Positions 10,276-22,490 of a stretch of 64,000 nt of DNA are shown in pieces; within the stretch, counting starts at the first letter, position 1; each line of letters opens with the position of its first letter. A model generated the notes under the pieces. The model was not told the origin of the DNA. It did no database searches and worked only from the letters and a program-made list of their open reading frames with translations. The translations under genes and the position numbers were made by a program. The stretch is from Fusarium oxysporum f. sp. lycopersici 4287. Lineage: Eukaryota > Ascomycota > Sordariomycetes > Hypocreales > Nectriaceae. The DNA lies in assembly GCF_000149955.1 (NCBI RefSeq), contig NC_030992.1:2004978-2068977 (forward strand), given 5' to 3'.

Positions 10276-13233
10276 TCAAGCCCACACCATCTTCTTGAGT
10301 GAGTGTCCTAGCTGTTCTAACAGTCCTGTGTTCTTCTTGGCCTCCTCTAGAGAAATGATGGGGCCGGTCTCGATAAGCCTTTTCCTCTCTTCGCCCGGAT
10401 GCTCCACCTGTCTCTCCAGCGCCAGTCGCTCAATGTCACCGCAAATGGTGGAAACCTGCTGAGTCTCTGTCTGCTTCGGACCATCATTGCCCACAACAGC
10501 GACAGAGGAATCCACATTTGTCGCCTTAAAGACCAGGCGGCGAACGCTCGGCGATGAAGAAGATGAGGACTTGCTGGTAAGCAAGTTGGCTAGGCTGGCG
10601 GGAATGCTGGCATCCTTTTGTTCGGTAGCATTCTCCTTACCTGTCATCTCGCCGCGACTTGAAAAGGTTCGCGTGTTGGTACGGCGAATGTCACTCTTGC
10701 CGGGGCTATATGTCACCACAAAGCCGGCATTTCTAATCTCGTCGATGTGAGAAAGGGAGATGGTGGAGGTGATATAAGTGCCGTACTTGATGCCTGTGAT
10801 GCTATCGAGCTCGACACGCTCAAAGGAGGATACCTTGTCAGACTTCCAGTCAAAACGGCATGAATAGAGAGCTGCGTCTGTCAACAACAGAACAACCTCT
10901 TCGAGTGGCCAGGACTTGATAGCATCAGGTGTGGTAGGACTTAAGAGAACCCAGCCGCCGTGGAACTCTTCCTTCTCATCGGCTATAACTCGCTTCTGGC
11001 ATAGTTCGACGGCTAGTTCTCTCATCTTGATGACGGATACCGCTGGATCCTTCGTCATCATGTCGCTCTCAAATTCTTCAAAGATTTTGGCTGTTACGTT
11101 GCCGAGGAGGAAATCAATGGCTGCTTGACTGAAGTAGTCGTTGACCATGCTGACTTGGTTAGCAAGAGGTTGAGCCTTCAGGAAGGGGGAATTGGAATAC
11201 ATACCCACTATAGTATCTAGCAAGACCGAGACCCAAATCGTTCAACGCACCACGATAATCTCTCTTCCGTGTTCTTGTGTAGTCGCCCTTCATCGCTGCT
11301 GTCGATGCGTACTGTTTCGACACAGCGTCGCCATTGTCCGCCCAGAGGGTGTTGAACCAAGCAGTCACTTGATCAGACTGGACACTCATGTCAAAGCCTT
11401 CCTCCTTGAGCTGAACTTCCAGCATATGCTTTGCGAATGAGCTCTGGCAGACGTTGGTTCGGTCAAGGCAGTCCATACAGTTGGTTCGGAAGACACCTTG
11501 CTGTCGAGCCAATTGCTTTCCGTCCTCTTGAATAGTGCTTCCAAAGCTCTCAATCTTGTCCCTCAACTGATCTAATAGCATGCTGACATTCTCAAATTTC
11601 ATGCCTCTACAAGCAGCATGGAAATCAAACCATTCAAAAGGTATCTTTTGATCTTCGCTGGCATTCTTGTTGATTTCTTCTATGGCTGTCTCATATGCAG
11701 AGCCGATGATGGACTCGACCCCATGTTTTTCGACGAGATTGATTATCTGCAGTTGGCCATAATTCCTGGAAAGACTTTCGAAATGACTGCGGCAGGCAGC
11801 TTGATTTGCCTCCTCAGAGTGTTGCCGAATAGGAGTAGGTTTGAAAGCATATGGCGACTGTGTGAAGAATAGGGGAATACTTCCCCTGACCTGCAGAAAG
11901 GAGTATGTCTTTGAAGAGGGGTCCCACGTTGGCGTGGAAAGAAGCTGTTCAGTTTCAACCATGTTCGCAACAAAACCATCCTGATCAATGCCACGACGCA
12001 GATACCGTAAGCCAGCTCGTTTTGTGGACCGGCGCGATATCACAGTGATTAGATACTTTCTCTCGGAAGACCGAAGGTCTATGGATGCCCTGGAACTCAG
12101 CACTGGAGGAGAGGCTGGCAGCTCTTTCGAAGATGAAAGATTAGAGAGTTCGACGGAATCTTTGCCCGTGTCATCGCTCTGGGGAGGCTGGCTATCGACG
12201 ACGAAGGTCCTCTGTCCAACAAATCCTTGAATCAACGGCAATGCCAGAGAATCTTGCCCGCTTGATAGGAAAGGTTTCAGGAGATTGCGGTTCCAAAAGA
12301 AGACCTCGTCCGCCTGGCTGTGGAGAGGGCTCTCGCTGTTCGGGGGTATGGATCCGTCACCGAGAGAGCGAGTGAGGTCGACGTCGTAAGAGAAGTAGAA
12401 ACTCCGCGATGAACCAAAGAGAACATGGGCGGTTCGCAAAAGTTTTGGCAATAACTCGGGCTCATTGGGCACGACCTTATCGAGCCCCTCTTGCGCATCC
12501 TCTGAGGATGTCTCAATCGCAGGAGCATTATTTTCTGGAACGCTGGATGAATTGCTCAAGCCCATATTCCTCTTTTGATCTAGAGTCCAGCCACTTCGAC
12601 TGAACCAACGTTGGGCAAACCGCCCGTAGCTGCCCCTCCTGCGAATGACATCTTCAGCGACGCGGCTTCTAGCCGACCCAGGTCTTGCATCGTCGTCCTC
12701 AACGACGGCGTCTTCCACTTCGTCTGACGTTCTTGAGGGCAGTTCAACATCTTCATCGCTACTATCACTCTCGTCCCCTGAGTCTTGTGCTTGGCGTGAT
12801 AGGTGACCTGAGGTCCTCCTTATTGATTCTTCAGCGCTGGCCTTGGATGTGCATGGTGTAAGGGCGACTTCGGTAACGACATAGATGGGGTGGCCACAGA
12901 TTTGTGCGACTTGTTGGCGCCGTGTGATGGTAACAAGATAATTTAACTTCGAGACTGCAATAATGCCTATAGTTGTCGCGTCCGTCAGTCTCGAGTCTTA
13001 CATGTCATAAGCGCGGGGCCATCCAGTGTCATACCAATCACTCCAAAAGCTTCAAACGAAGAATCTGGCTTAGAATCGTCAGGGACATGTTCACGCGGAA
13101 CATGAGAGATTGACGCGTCGCCATATTTGAGTCGAACTGGCTGAAAAGGTCGTTGGCCTTTGGAAGAGAGTGGCTGTATTATGAGCCCATCTATCGCTGC
13201 GCAGATGAGGAGCTTGCGAGCAATGGATGGCAT
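10276..13233 (-). CDS. Sac2/INPP5F-type phosphoinositide phosphatase
   Basis: Three exons (13233-13035, 12966-11205, 11149-10276) join in frame to 944 residues. The Sac domain begins near the N-terminus (FGVIGIIAVSKLNYLV spans the first splice). It continues through the region with GFVGQR and SRRSTKRAGLRYLRRGID to the catalytic CX5R(T) loop NCMDCLDRTN, with Cys563 and Arg569. The segment after the second splice (FEEFES...FHGGWVLLSP, then PLEEVVLLLTDAALYSCRFDW and GIKYGTYITST) matches the hSac2 homology domain found in INPP5F-like proteins. There is no C-terminal membrane pair, which argues against the ER enzyme Sac1. It probably removes a 4- or 5-phosphate from phosphoinositides on endomembranes; the substrate is not visible. 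Acidic Ser/Asp stretches near residues 115-150 interrupt the Sac domain. Confidence 0.88.
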
Positions 13234-13827
13234 TGTGTGGGGGGCACGTAGTTCTTATCGACGGCACTTGACAGGCATTCAAAGGTAAATACAGGGAAGC
13301 AAGATCAGAGATTGGCGATTCAGAAAGAATAAACAGAGACGAGACAAGTTACGAAGCAACTGCAGGAGGAACTGGGGCAAGCTGCAGCTCACCCAAGAGA
13401 CGGTAAGGATCGAATCGAGCGGCTATTACTACACTTGATATGACCGCATCAGTTCAGTCAATTTTTTTGGGTGGTGGAGACGTCATAACCTGGCATTTCA
13501 CTGCATCCGTTATAGCATAGCGCAAAATAACCGCCGACATCGCATTCGCATTTGGAAATTATTTCGATATATCCACTTTGGCTCGTTTTCGTGTTGGGCT
13601 TTAGAGATGCTTTGGATATCTTTGATTTCGCCAAGATAGACAGTTGATGATATTACTATTATACCCAGGAGGACTCAATGTCATACACCAATTATTGCAC
13701 CAGATAAGCCCGGAAAATAAAGAATTCGGAAACAAATCTGAGTAGCAACAAGCAGTCGTTCAAGGACTGTCTGTCCATAGACGAAAATGTTTTCCATCTT
13801 TTGCTTTCCTCCTCGTCGTGGGGTATC
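13234..13827. other. Intergenic region upstream of the Sac gene
   Basis: The space between the SNU13 stop and the Sac phosphatase start, both on the minus strand. It would hold the SNU13 3' UTR and the Sac promoter. No further gene is seen. Confidence 0.6.
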
Positions 13828-14370
13828 TTAGATAGCGAGGCGCTCAACCTTGTCGCGCATGGCTCGGATCTGGCCGGCGAGCTCGCTGGCGTCGTTGCTG
13901 GTGATGCTGGCGGCGATGACAGCACGGCTGACACCACAGGCACGGCCGAGGTGCATCTTGCTGCTAACGTAAACGTAGGGAACTATCAAGCACAAGTTAG
14001 CAATCAACCCAGACTGCATCAGAATTACCAATTGCGCTTACCGTTCTTGTCCTCGCAGAGAAGAGGAAGGTGGAGGAGAATGGCGAGGGGCTGAGTGTCA
14101 GCAGCGAGGATGACGAGCTCAGAGACACCACGGTTCAGGGTCTTGGTGGCTTCGTTAGCTCCCTTCTTCAGCTGGCGGGCATCTGTGAAGTACGTTAGCG
14201 AATTGGTCTGGATTGGGTCTTGTTGAAGATGACTTACGCTGAGAAGATTGAACGAGATCGAGAAGCTCCTGCTCGAGCTTCTGATCGGCAAGGGGCCAGG
14301 CTACCGACACATCAGCGAATGGTTACAGGAGAGCTGCGAGGGAATTGGTCATACCAGCACTCTCAGACAT
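13828..14370 (-). CDS. SNU13: U4/U6.U5 snRNP and box C/D snoRNP protein Snu13
   Basis: Four exons (14370-14355, 14300-14238, 14182-14042, 13982-13828) join in frame to 124 residues, the normal size. Snu13 (human 15.5K/NHP2L1) is an L7Ae-family protein that binds kink-turn RNA in U4 snRNA and box C/D snoRNAs, so it serves both splicing and rRNA methylation. Visible signatures are [49 protein letters not shown] and AASITSND. The first exon codes only MSESA plus one base, and the start is fixed by splicing to [11 protein letters not shown]. It is divergent from the V-ATPase gene. Confidence 0.96.
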
Positions 14371-15041
14371 TGTGGAAGATTAGACCGAGGGTTTTGAGGA
14401 AAGTTTCTAACCGATGATAGTCAGTCGCTGGTCCTTGTTGGAATTTGAGGATAGTCGAGTCGCGCGTACAAGATGGTATGAGGTTCAGGGTTCCTTGCGT
14501 TGGCTCGCCCTGAGGACTGAAAAGTGAGGTTGGAGGAGGAACGTGGTTGGTGATATATCGACAAAGTCAAGAAGGAAGAAGAAAAAAAAAGAGAAGAAGC
14601 TGGACAATATGCGCCAAGGCGGCAGAAAAATTCACATGTGGCGCGCTGAGCCTTGTGTGGCTTGCTACTGCGAGGCTTTCCTGGTTCCACTTTTCCTGTT
14701 TCGAGCCCACCAGTCAGTGACCGGTCTGACTGGCCCATCTTTTATCCGAAACACCAGCCGCCCCGTAGTGCATTATGTAATGCTCCCCGTGCCTCTCCCT
14801 CCCAATAGAGTACAGCAAAACCTTGCCGCCAACCAGACGCCAACCTGGAATGAGACCTTAACAAGCACACCTTCACCTCGACATCTTCGTCTCAAACCCC
14901 AAGCAAACGGTTCCCGTTATCCAACGACTTCATCCCCCGACAGCTTAGCTCGTCTTCCGATTACTCGACACACCTTCTGACTCCTGAACACGATATTGTT
15001 CGATTGATACCAGTTTCATCCTCAGATAAACAACCGTCAAG
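14371..15041. promoter_or_regulatory. Shared divergent promoter, SNU13/VMA3
   Basis: A 671-nt space between the start codons of two divergently transcribed, highly expressed housekeeping genes. It is CT/AC-rich close to the VMA3 start and purine-rich close to SNU13, as expected for two CT-rich leaders on opposite strands. Discrete factor sites were not assigned. Confidence 0.55.
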
Positions 15042-15905
15042 ATGGTTAGCGAACTTTGGTACGTGCTTGCGCGCCTCCTTGCCCCCATCATCATCAAGCT
15101 CCCTATGCATCACCGGAAGCTCCAGGCATCGCCTAACAACGCGAAAGACCATCGGAATGGCCTCGCACTACATCCTTCTTGATGATTGAAGCTAACATGC
15201 GCGTCTCTGCAGCCCCGTTTACTCGGTTAGTCCTCCACGTCATCCATACCGTCGACGTCACCTCGCGACACCCAAACCTCCATCGTGAGGCGGTCGACGA
15301 TATCGACTTCATATCGAACTTCACATCGCTAACGATCATTTAGCCCTTCTTTGGTGCTATGGGCTGCACCTGCGCCATTGTCTTCACCTGCCTTGGCGCC
15401 TCGTACGGTACCGCCAAGTCGGGTGTCGGTATCGCTGCCATGGGTGTCCTCCGCCCCGACTTGATCGTCAAGAGTACGCGGCCCTTGGAATCCAATCCCC
15501 ACGAACTGTGCGATGCTAACTTTCCCAGACATTGTTCCCGTCATTATGGCCGGTATCATTGGTATCTACGGCCTCGTCGTTTCTGTCCTTATCTCCGATG
15601 GCTTAAAGCAGGACCTTCCTCTGTTCACTAGTTTCATTCAATTCGGTGCTGGTCTCTCCGTCGGACTTGCTGGTCTCGCTGCCGGTTTCGCCATTGGTAT
15701 TGTTGGTGATGCTGGTGTTCGAGGAACTGCCCAGCAGCCCCGTCTCTTCGTCGGCATGATTCTTATTCTCATTTTCGCTGAAGTCTTGGGTACGTCTTGG
15801 TTGCTTAATCTGACATGGCCAATTGGCTAACATTGAACAGGTCTCTACGGTCTCATCGTTGCCCTCCTCATGAACTCCAAGGCCAATGTTGATGCTGTAT
15901 GCTAA
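15042..15905 (+). CDS. VMA3: V-type H+-ATPase proteolipid subunit c
   Basis: Five exons (15042-15058, 15213-15225, 15344-15473, 15529-15789, 15841-15905) join in frame to 161 residues, the family size. The protein forms the rotating c-ring of the vacuolar V0 sector. Four membrane helices are visible. The [21 protein letters not shown] start, the [13 protein letters not shown] loop and [20 protein letters not shown] are hallmarks. The proton-carrying Glu is residue 138 in FAEVLGLYG, matching Glu137 of yeast Vma3. The second exon is only 13 nt and codes parts of CPVYS; without it the frame does not close. Two larger introns (154 and 118 nt) surround it. A start at ATGGTTAGC follows a CT/AC-rich leader. 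Confidence 0.96.
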
Positions 15906-16858
15906 ATCAACAACGGAACAGGAGCCCTTCCTTGATGACAGCCTGACAAGATCGAACTCAATCATAAGAGCTGCTCAGGGTATGGTCGACTGAATGGACA
16001 CTAATAGCGCTTGCAACTTTCCTTGCTCCTTGTCCCGAACATGGACGGTGCAGTAGATGTTGTGAACGCTGGCGTTGGGTTGGCACGGTTTCATACCTGC
16101 CCCTTTTTCGCGCAATCATGGAATAATGGACTTGAGCTACTGTTTTTGTTTTCTATTATGGGAGGAGAGGGGCTGGGATGAAATAGGAGGATGGTTTCTG
16201 TAAAATACTCTCAACATGCGTGTTATTCTCTGGGTGGCTTCTCATCATAGACGGTGAAGGGAACTCGAGTATTAGTGTATGCTATTGCCAATTGTTCTTT
16301 TTTTGTACCGAAACTTAACGTATATGTCCCTTTTATACATCGTCAGGTCAATCGAAGTAGCTAGCTAGCATCTTACAATCACATATTTCGCCGATTATGA
16401 CGGGCAATGTACAAGTACTGAGACAACTGGTACACGCCAAGTCGTTGCAAGTGCCCACGACGTCTGTTCCGAAGGTGTAATGCTCAATAAGGGTGTATCA
16501 ATACAGCAGTTTATTATAGTATCCTCGCCTCATAACAAGTATGCAAATGCGAGCAAAAGATTACAAGATCTAGAAACCTCCCAAAGCAAGTCGACACCTT
16601 ATAAAAACCAATAGAGGCTGATGTCTACAGCTTCCTTATATACCCCCTTCGTATTACGTCTCTTCATCTCTTCGTTTGTGGGTTTCCCTTTTTGTCTCCC
16701 AGACATGATACCGGTTTTTGTTTCCATGTACAGATTTCCACTGACCAAAACACCTATAGTGGCATCAAGAGCCACTGACTGAGAATAATAAATAGGCACT
16801 AAGTGTCCCTCGGGGGCGGAACGAGTCTGAGTTGCTCCCGATTGGCCTCGTCGACTCC
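15906..16858. other. Convergent 3' region, VMA3/ERG4
   Basis: It contains the 3' UTRs of two convergent genes. A 99-residue minus frame at 16599-16898 overlaps the true ERG4 end and is not considered real. Confidence 0.6.
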
Positions 16859-18743
16859 TTAAATGACGTACTAAGAGACTATTAGTATCAGGGTTCAAGC
16901 AACGCTTTAGTGGAAACTTACAGGAATGAAGAGGTAAGGTACACGTCGCTCATACTCGAGCCAAGCGTCGCCGTACTTGCGACGGCAACGGGTGATATCT
17001 CGAGCAGCACGGTGAGCGATCATACCGCAGAAGAAGAGTGGATAGAACCAGGGGAAAGGGCTCTCGAAGCCTGTAATCAGACCCCAAGAAACAGCGAACC
17101 ACACATCGGCAGTGTAGTGAATCTTGCGGGCAAGACCATACCAACCGTCAACCAGGATAGTTCCCTGAGGGGTAACAATAGTCTTGGGGTTGTGGATGGT
17201 CTGCCAGGGGACCTGAGGGAAGGTTTTGCGTAGGACCAACTTGCCCTTCTCCATAGCGCGGAAGCGATTCTTCTGGCTGTTGCAGCTATCCCAGACCCAG
17301 TACCAGAAGAGGTATCCAGCGAACATGGCGGCGAGAATGCCGCGGTTCCAGCGGTACACATCAGGGTGGTGGTTAGCTAGATAGATAGTGCAGTGGCAGT
17401 AAGAGAGAGGAACACCAGCGAGGTTCCAGAAGATGAGCATGAAACCCCACTTCTCATAGTACATATCCCAGGTGGTGATGATGAGCTCCTCTCCCTTGGC
17501 ACAGGCGTTGGCGTAGAGGAAGTGAGCCATGACGAGAAACCAAACCTCACCAGAGACGTAGCCGTACTGCTCATATTGACGAGTGGCGGCGCCAAGACTG
17601 AGGATGAGCAGGATGTACCAAGGCATGCGAACCTCGAAGAACATCTTGAAGTCGAGAATGCCAAACAAGCGGGGGTTCAACTCGGCGCCCATGAAAAAAT
17701 CATAGATGGGGTAGCCCGTCATACGGTGCTGCTTGCCACGCCAAAGAGCAGAGAAATAGGCCACAAAGCTGACAAGGAAGCCACTGAGGATAGCAACAGA
17801 CAGAAGAGGACCGAACTCATCAATGGCAGTGTACAGAGGCCAGATACCAGAGAAATGCAGAAAGGCAAGGCAAGCAAGAGTGGTGTAAAGACTCCAGTAG
17901 GCGCTGCAGTAGTAGGGAAGCTGCTTGCCGCCCTCATGAGGAAGAGGCTTGCCATAGCCCCAGACACCGGGGAGGAGGCAGTAAAAGGCACCCTCAACAA
18001 TGAGATAAGACCAGTACCAGGCCCAGACCTGGAGGCGGGGGAATGCACCAGTGTAGACCAGATTGACGAGGTGAGCGGCAAACTCACCCCAGGACTGACC
18101 CTCGGCACGGGAGGGAAACTTGCCATCGTAGTAAGTGGCGCCAATCCACATATACCACATGAGTATAGGGAAGAGTATCATCATGGCAGCGGTGCCCAAA
18201 GAACCACCAAACTCGAACTCTCCAGAGTAGTCAATCTTGGGATCCTGGCCAGGCCTCCAGCCATCAACCACATTGGGGTCTTGAGGCACGCCCTCGGTCT
18301 TCTCCATAACTGAATTGATTGGTGCAGCGCCAGAAACATCGTTGGATGTAGCATGACCGTTGGTGGCGTGTCCATTGGTGACATCACCGTTTGAATGGCC
18401 ATTGGCATGGCCGTTGGTCTTGCCATTGGAGGCTCTGTTGACAGCTCCCATGTTGTCGGAATCTGTGTCCTCGTCGAGCTCTTCGGTGAACCTAGCGGTG
18501 CGTCGGCGAGTAGGTCGCGAGATAGCCTCAGCGGCAGAGTTTGACTCGGTTTCGACGTCTGAGAGAGGTTGGGAAGTCTGGCGGCGATTTGAACGTGAGC
18601 GACGAATAGGGGTCTCAACCATGCCCTCGAAGAGTTCCTTCTTCCTGGAGGCGCAAAGTTAGTACATGATGGAAAATTTGGGATTGAGGAATAGAGATGC
18701 AAACAAACCTGGGAGTTTGGCGTAGTGAATATCTTGAAGACAT
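16859..18743 (-). CDS. ERG4: Delta(24(24(1)))-sterol reductase (ergosterol biosynthesis)
   Basis: Erg4 is an ER membrane enzyme that reduces the C24(28) double bond in the last step of ergosterol synthesis, using NADPH. Three exons (18743-18709, 18644-16922, 16870-16859) join in frame to 589 residues. The N-terminal about 120 residues are hydrophilic and Ser/Asn/Gly-rich with an [15 protein letters not shown] repeat. The rest has about eight membrane helices and the ERG4/ERG24 family signatures [21 protein letters not shown] and the C-terminal [19 protein letters not shown]. The first 35-nt exon ([11 protein letters not shown]) splices to [12 protein letters not shown] across an intron with a perfect TACTAAC. 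The final exon is 12 nt and gives the ending PYVI. A model starting at 18622 and ending at 16907 would miss both ends. Confidence 0.94.
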
Positions 18744-21700
18744 CTTGAAGGAAGGGCTCGGGAGAGCCTTTATATAATGGACAGTTGAACAGAGGCAGAA
18801 CCAAGAAAGAGACTAAGAAGCTGGAGCCAAGTCCTGAGAGCCTGAACCGTCAATCAGGCTGTGATCACACAGACTGAAGACTGTGCTTTTTCCCACCCAC
18901 AGTGCGCAAGACAACAGAAAGAAGCAATCAGACTAGACGCCTCAGATGCACTTTGAAAAGCCAGAGATGCAGCTATGGACGGCACGGTAAATCAAAGCAA
19001 ACAAACCCAAATACAGGAACAGGGGGCGGTGACAGTGTCTTGGAGTGAAAAAGACTAGGGCATCAGATAAAAATGCCTAATTAGGTAGACAGTATCCGCT
19101 GTAGGTAGGTTTGGCGATGACACCGATATCCCGACAAGAAGGAAAAGAAAAGAGTCAAGTGAAGGATACCCAAAACAAACCAAACAATGGAGAAAGAGGG
19201 AAAAAGTTGGTGGAGGGGGGCGTGTTGCCAACAACACCCAAAAGTTGCAGTTTGCAGTTGCCGTCCGTCCCCCAAGTACAATTCTCGCGATGGGGAATCC
19301 GAATAAGAAAACGTGTTGTGCTATTGGCGCGCTGCAGTTGTCCGTTCGGAGCAATCTCCCTCAGGGGACCCAGCCAATCAGAGGACAGGTCTGACAGGCG
19401 ATCCATGCGCCTGGAAATTGAGGTACTTGTTGTTCCGCAGAGTCTTCTGCAAAGCATCAGGTAACTCTGGCCCATCTGCCCCAGAAATCCCCAAAGGCCA
19501 ATCATCAGCACCACGCTAATGCACGATTCGTATAGCGATTTGACAGGGGTTAGCCTACTATTCTGCCGTCTGTCATGACCCCCCAGATAATGCGTCAGTC
19601 TTCATCTTTGAGCCTCATCGCTCGCTTGGATCGCCCTAAACGTACTGATCCTCCTCTTGCACGCCGACAAGTGTGACAAGGGTATGCTATACGAATCGTG
19701 CATGAAGCTAAGCCCCGACTTTTATCAACGACAATCCATACCTACACCTTGAAACATCAACTTCCTCCACAAACTTGACTTACTTTTCAACTCGGCATCA
19801 TGATAATGTCCGCTTCCCGGTCTCGACGGTGATCCATTGAGGGGTTCCTTCAACTTTTTGAACGGTTCTGTTTGTTCCGGAAGCTCAAGAGGGCTACATC
19901 GTAGGGTCTAAGCCATCTTCATCCTTGTCAACTGTTCCTGTGCCGTCAAACCTCGGCGTGATACTCTCATGATGTGGCTCTTTGTGGATGCCCTGATAGG
20001 CCTCTCTTCTCGTGTCAGCCCAATAACTTGGTCATTCGTGCTCCGAAATGCTCCTTGACGCTATATGTTTACCCGGACGGATGAGGATCCTTGATTTTGT
20101 TCTCCCACCTTAGACGAGACCTGCATCTATCCCGATGCAACTGGGTCCCTGAACCTGAGTCCAGCTCTCCCGAAGACAGAAGATCAGTGACAAAGTGTTT
20201 GGCACACTGTAAGAGTCTGAGATTGGCTCCATGTTGATGAGATGTGCTTTGATTCTTTCTCCTCAGTCTTGAACCCTGCCAACCCGGGCCTACCCTCAAG
20301 CCTGTCTTCGACCCAAGGGGAGGTCTTCGAGAGGTCACGTAGACATCGCAGAAGTACCTTTCCTTCGTTTCAAGTACTCGCCACTCTTCGTCCGACTGAT
20401 GCCAAGATTGTCTTCATCTTCCTCTTTCTGTCCCGTCCGCTGGCTCTGACGGTACATTCGCCCGCCTCTTTTGCTCACACAAATCATCTTGTCGTCAGTC
20501 GTTCTATGCCCCTCCCAAGTATTCGTACATGGCTGTACTCTTGGGAGTCCAGCCAAGACTATCTGAAAGGGGTACACTGCCAGATATCTCTGTGACAGAT
20601 GATCACTACAGCTCGTGAATTTTAATGTCAGTCTTCTTTTGATCTATACTGGCATTTTCTATCCTTCAATCCTGTTATATCTAGCAGTTACCACAAATGT
20701 AGTTTGTAGTTGAAGACGTACTTCACAGGCTGCGTGCTCTCCTGCTCTCTTTTGGTTTCATGCGCTGTGCGATTTCCATTGCCCATCACTCCATTTGCCT
20801 TGACTCCACACTCCCCCTTCGTGAACATTGCATCTGTATTGCTGAATCATATGTTGGTGGAATTTCTCAAATGCTGCTCGGAACCCGTTTGCTTGCTGTG
20901 CTTATTTGAGTTGCGGGCGTTGCGACTTGGAAAAACTCTCATGGTTACTATGGTACAACTCACTACATCAGATGGACTAGGGCTTGCCAACCCAACCCCT
21001 TTTATATCATTTCCCACTTCTGGAGCCGATATTCCCTATCCCTAGATGTATTCGTGATGGATCAAGTCCGACCTGAACTTCCTCAATATTGCTTTCATCC
21101 ATCATTACCCCATTCAGTTCAATTTCATGGTAGCTTTGATCTCTCAGATGGCAAGAAAGCTCACGCTTCAGGTCACTAGTCGTCTCCTCATTCTCCGTTA
21201 CTCAAGCTTGCGTGCGTCTTTGAGTGAGTTAAATGCGACATCCTATCGCACGGGGTTGTGAACCTACCAGGGCTTCTCATGTCAAGTCGCCACTTGGGGC
21301 TTTTGTTAGAATACAGAATCGAGTTGCGAACGTTCTGCCGATCACCCAAGTGACTAGAGTACCTCGGTAGCAATAGCAAGGTATCTCACGTCGCTGTGCC
21401 ACAGTGAAATGGTGAATGGCAATGCTATCAGAACGCAACGCATGAGGAACAGAGTATCCAGCACACAAGACGCAAAGCTGCAGCATTTCTTTTGGCCTGA
21501 GATGTCCTTGTATAGAACGACACAATGCTCCTTCTACTACCCCAGCTTCTCGTAGACGCTGTGGCCCAGGGTGGCACGCTGCCAAAGAATTGTACTCTTA
21601 GCAACGGCACCAAGTGAGGAGTCTCCTCCAACGTTCAGTGTTGCGGACCATGGCAGCTTTTTGCTGCTCGTGTCTACAATAGATCATCCGAGGCATGCCT

Positions 21701-22062
21701 AGCTTGTGTAAATCAGAAAACAATGGTAAAATGCGTTTTCATAAGGGTCGCCAGTCGAAAACCAGCCGCTTAGGTGGCAAGAAACAACCGCCCTCCAGGG
21801 TATCTTCGATCATTACAAACTGTCACCTAAAGAAATCGTGTCGAAATAAAGGCAAAGCTCTTCGGAGACAGCCCACAAATCTCTCAATGGTAGTAGGTAT
21901 AGTTAGGTGCGAACTGCAAGTTTTTCGAGATTCTGTGGAAACATCATTATATCGTTTAAGCTTAGTTGTTCAGTCGCTGACAAGTCCCGAATGTCAATCG
22001 ATGTGGTGATACGACCCTCGAGCGCAGTGATGGTTTTAGGTGCAAGGATGAGTTGCATGTAG
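18744..22062. other. Large gene-free interval
   Basis: About 3.3 kb with no frame that resembles a protein. The part adjoining ERG4 would be its promoter and leader. Several CT-rich stretches (about 19,740-20,600) look like leader or untranslated transcript rather than coding sequence. An unannotated long non-coding RNA cannot be excluded. Confidence 0.5.
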
Positions 22063-22193
22063 GGGAGGCAAGAAAACTTAGGACCTGGATCCTAAGTGAT
22101 AAGGTAAACTTTTTAACAAAACTCCTAAGCTTATAGTAACTTACCTAAGCCTTTTCATCACTTAGGATCCAGATCCTGAGCTTTCTTGCTCCC
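22063..22193 (+). mobile_element. MITE-like palindromic element, copy B
   Basis: A 131-bp element whose two ends are near-perfect inverted repeats. The left end GGGAGGCAAGAAAACTTA, then GGACCTGGATCCTAAGTGAT, is matched on the complementary strand by GGGAGCAAGAAAGCTCAGG, then ATCTGGATCCTAAGTGATG. The terminal repeats run about 38-40 bp. The AT-rich core has ACTCCTAAGCTTATAGTAAC and CTTACCTAAGCC. There is no coding capacity. It lies about 300 nt beyond the stop of the CsbD-like gene. Confidence 0.75.
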
Positions 22194-22205
22194 AAGGGCA
22201 TGCTC

Positions 22206-22300
22206 AAGCACAGCAGATGCAATTTCAACGTCACAGAATGCAACCTCCTCAATATCAAGTTTCCTATCCAACACCCGAGTATATGGCAGCAGCTTTGGTA
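22206..22300 (+). pseudogene. Possible Gln-rich gene fragment
   Basis: One frame reads AQAQQMQFQRHRMQPPQYQ, then VSYPTPEYMAAAL, unlike the surrounding non-coding DNA. It then meets GTACGT, which fits a donor splice site, with no downstream exon recognised. Directly upstream is the end of MITE-like copy B. It could be a relic exon, or chance. Confidence 0.3.
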
Positions 22301-22490
22301 CGTATAAGAAACACAACACGACTGTCAAGGATCACAAACTGCATCATATACCGAAGTAACTGTTGATGGTGTTTATTAGGAGTATCTAGTAGGACCTTCC
22401 TCTTCCGTCCATGCCACAACTTTGGGGTATCATATTCTCGTCACTTCATGCTTATCACCCTACGCTGTTACCAATGTTGGAATTGCCGGT

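Noticed and set aside
15059..15212. A possible box C/D snoRNA in the first VMA3 intron (TGATGA present)
   Set aside because: No matching D box or closing stem could be found.
17393..18313. A 306-codon plus-strand frame opposite ERG4
   Set aside because: Same cause: antisense of a biased long exon, with no recognisable protein.
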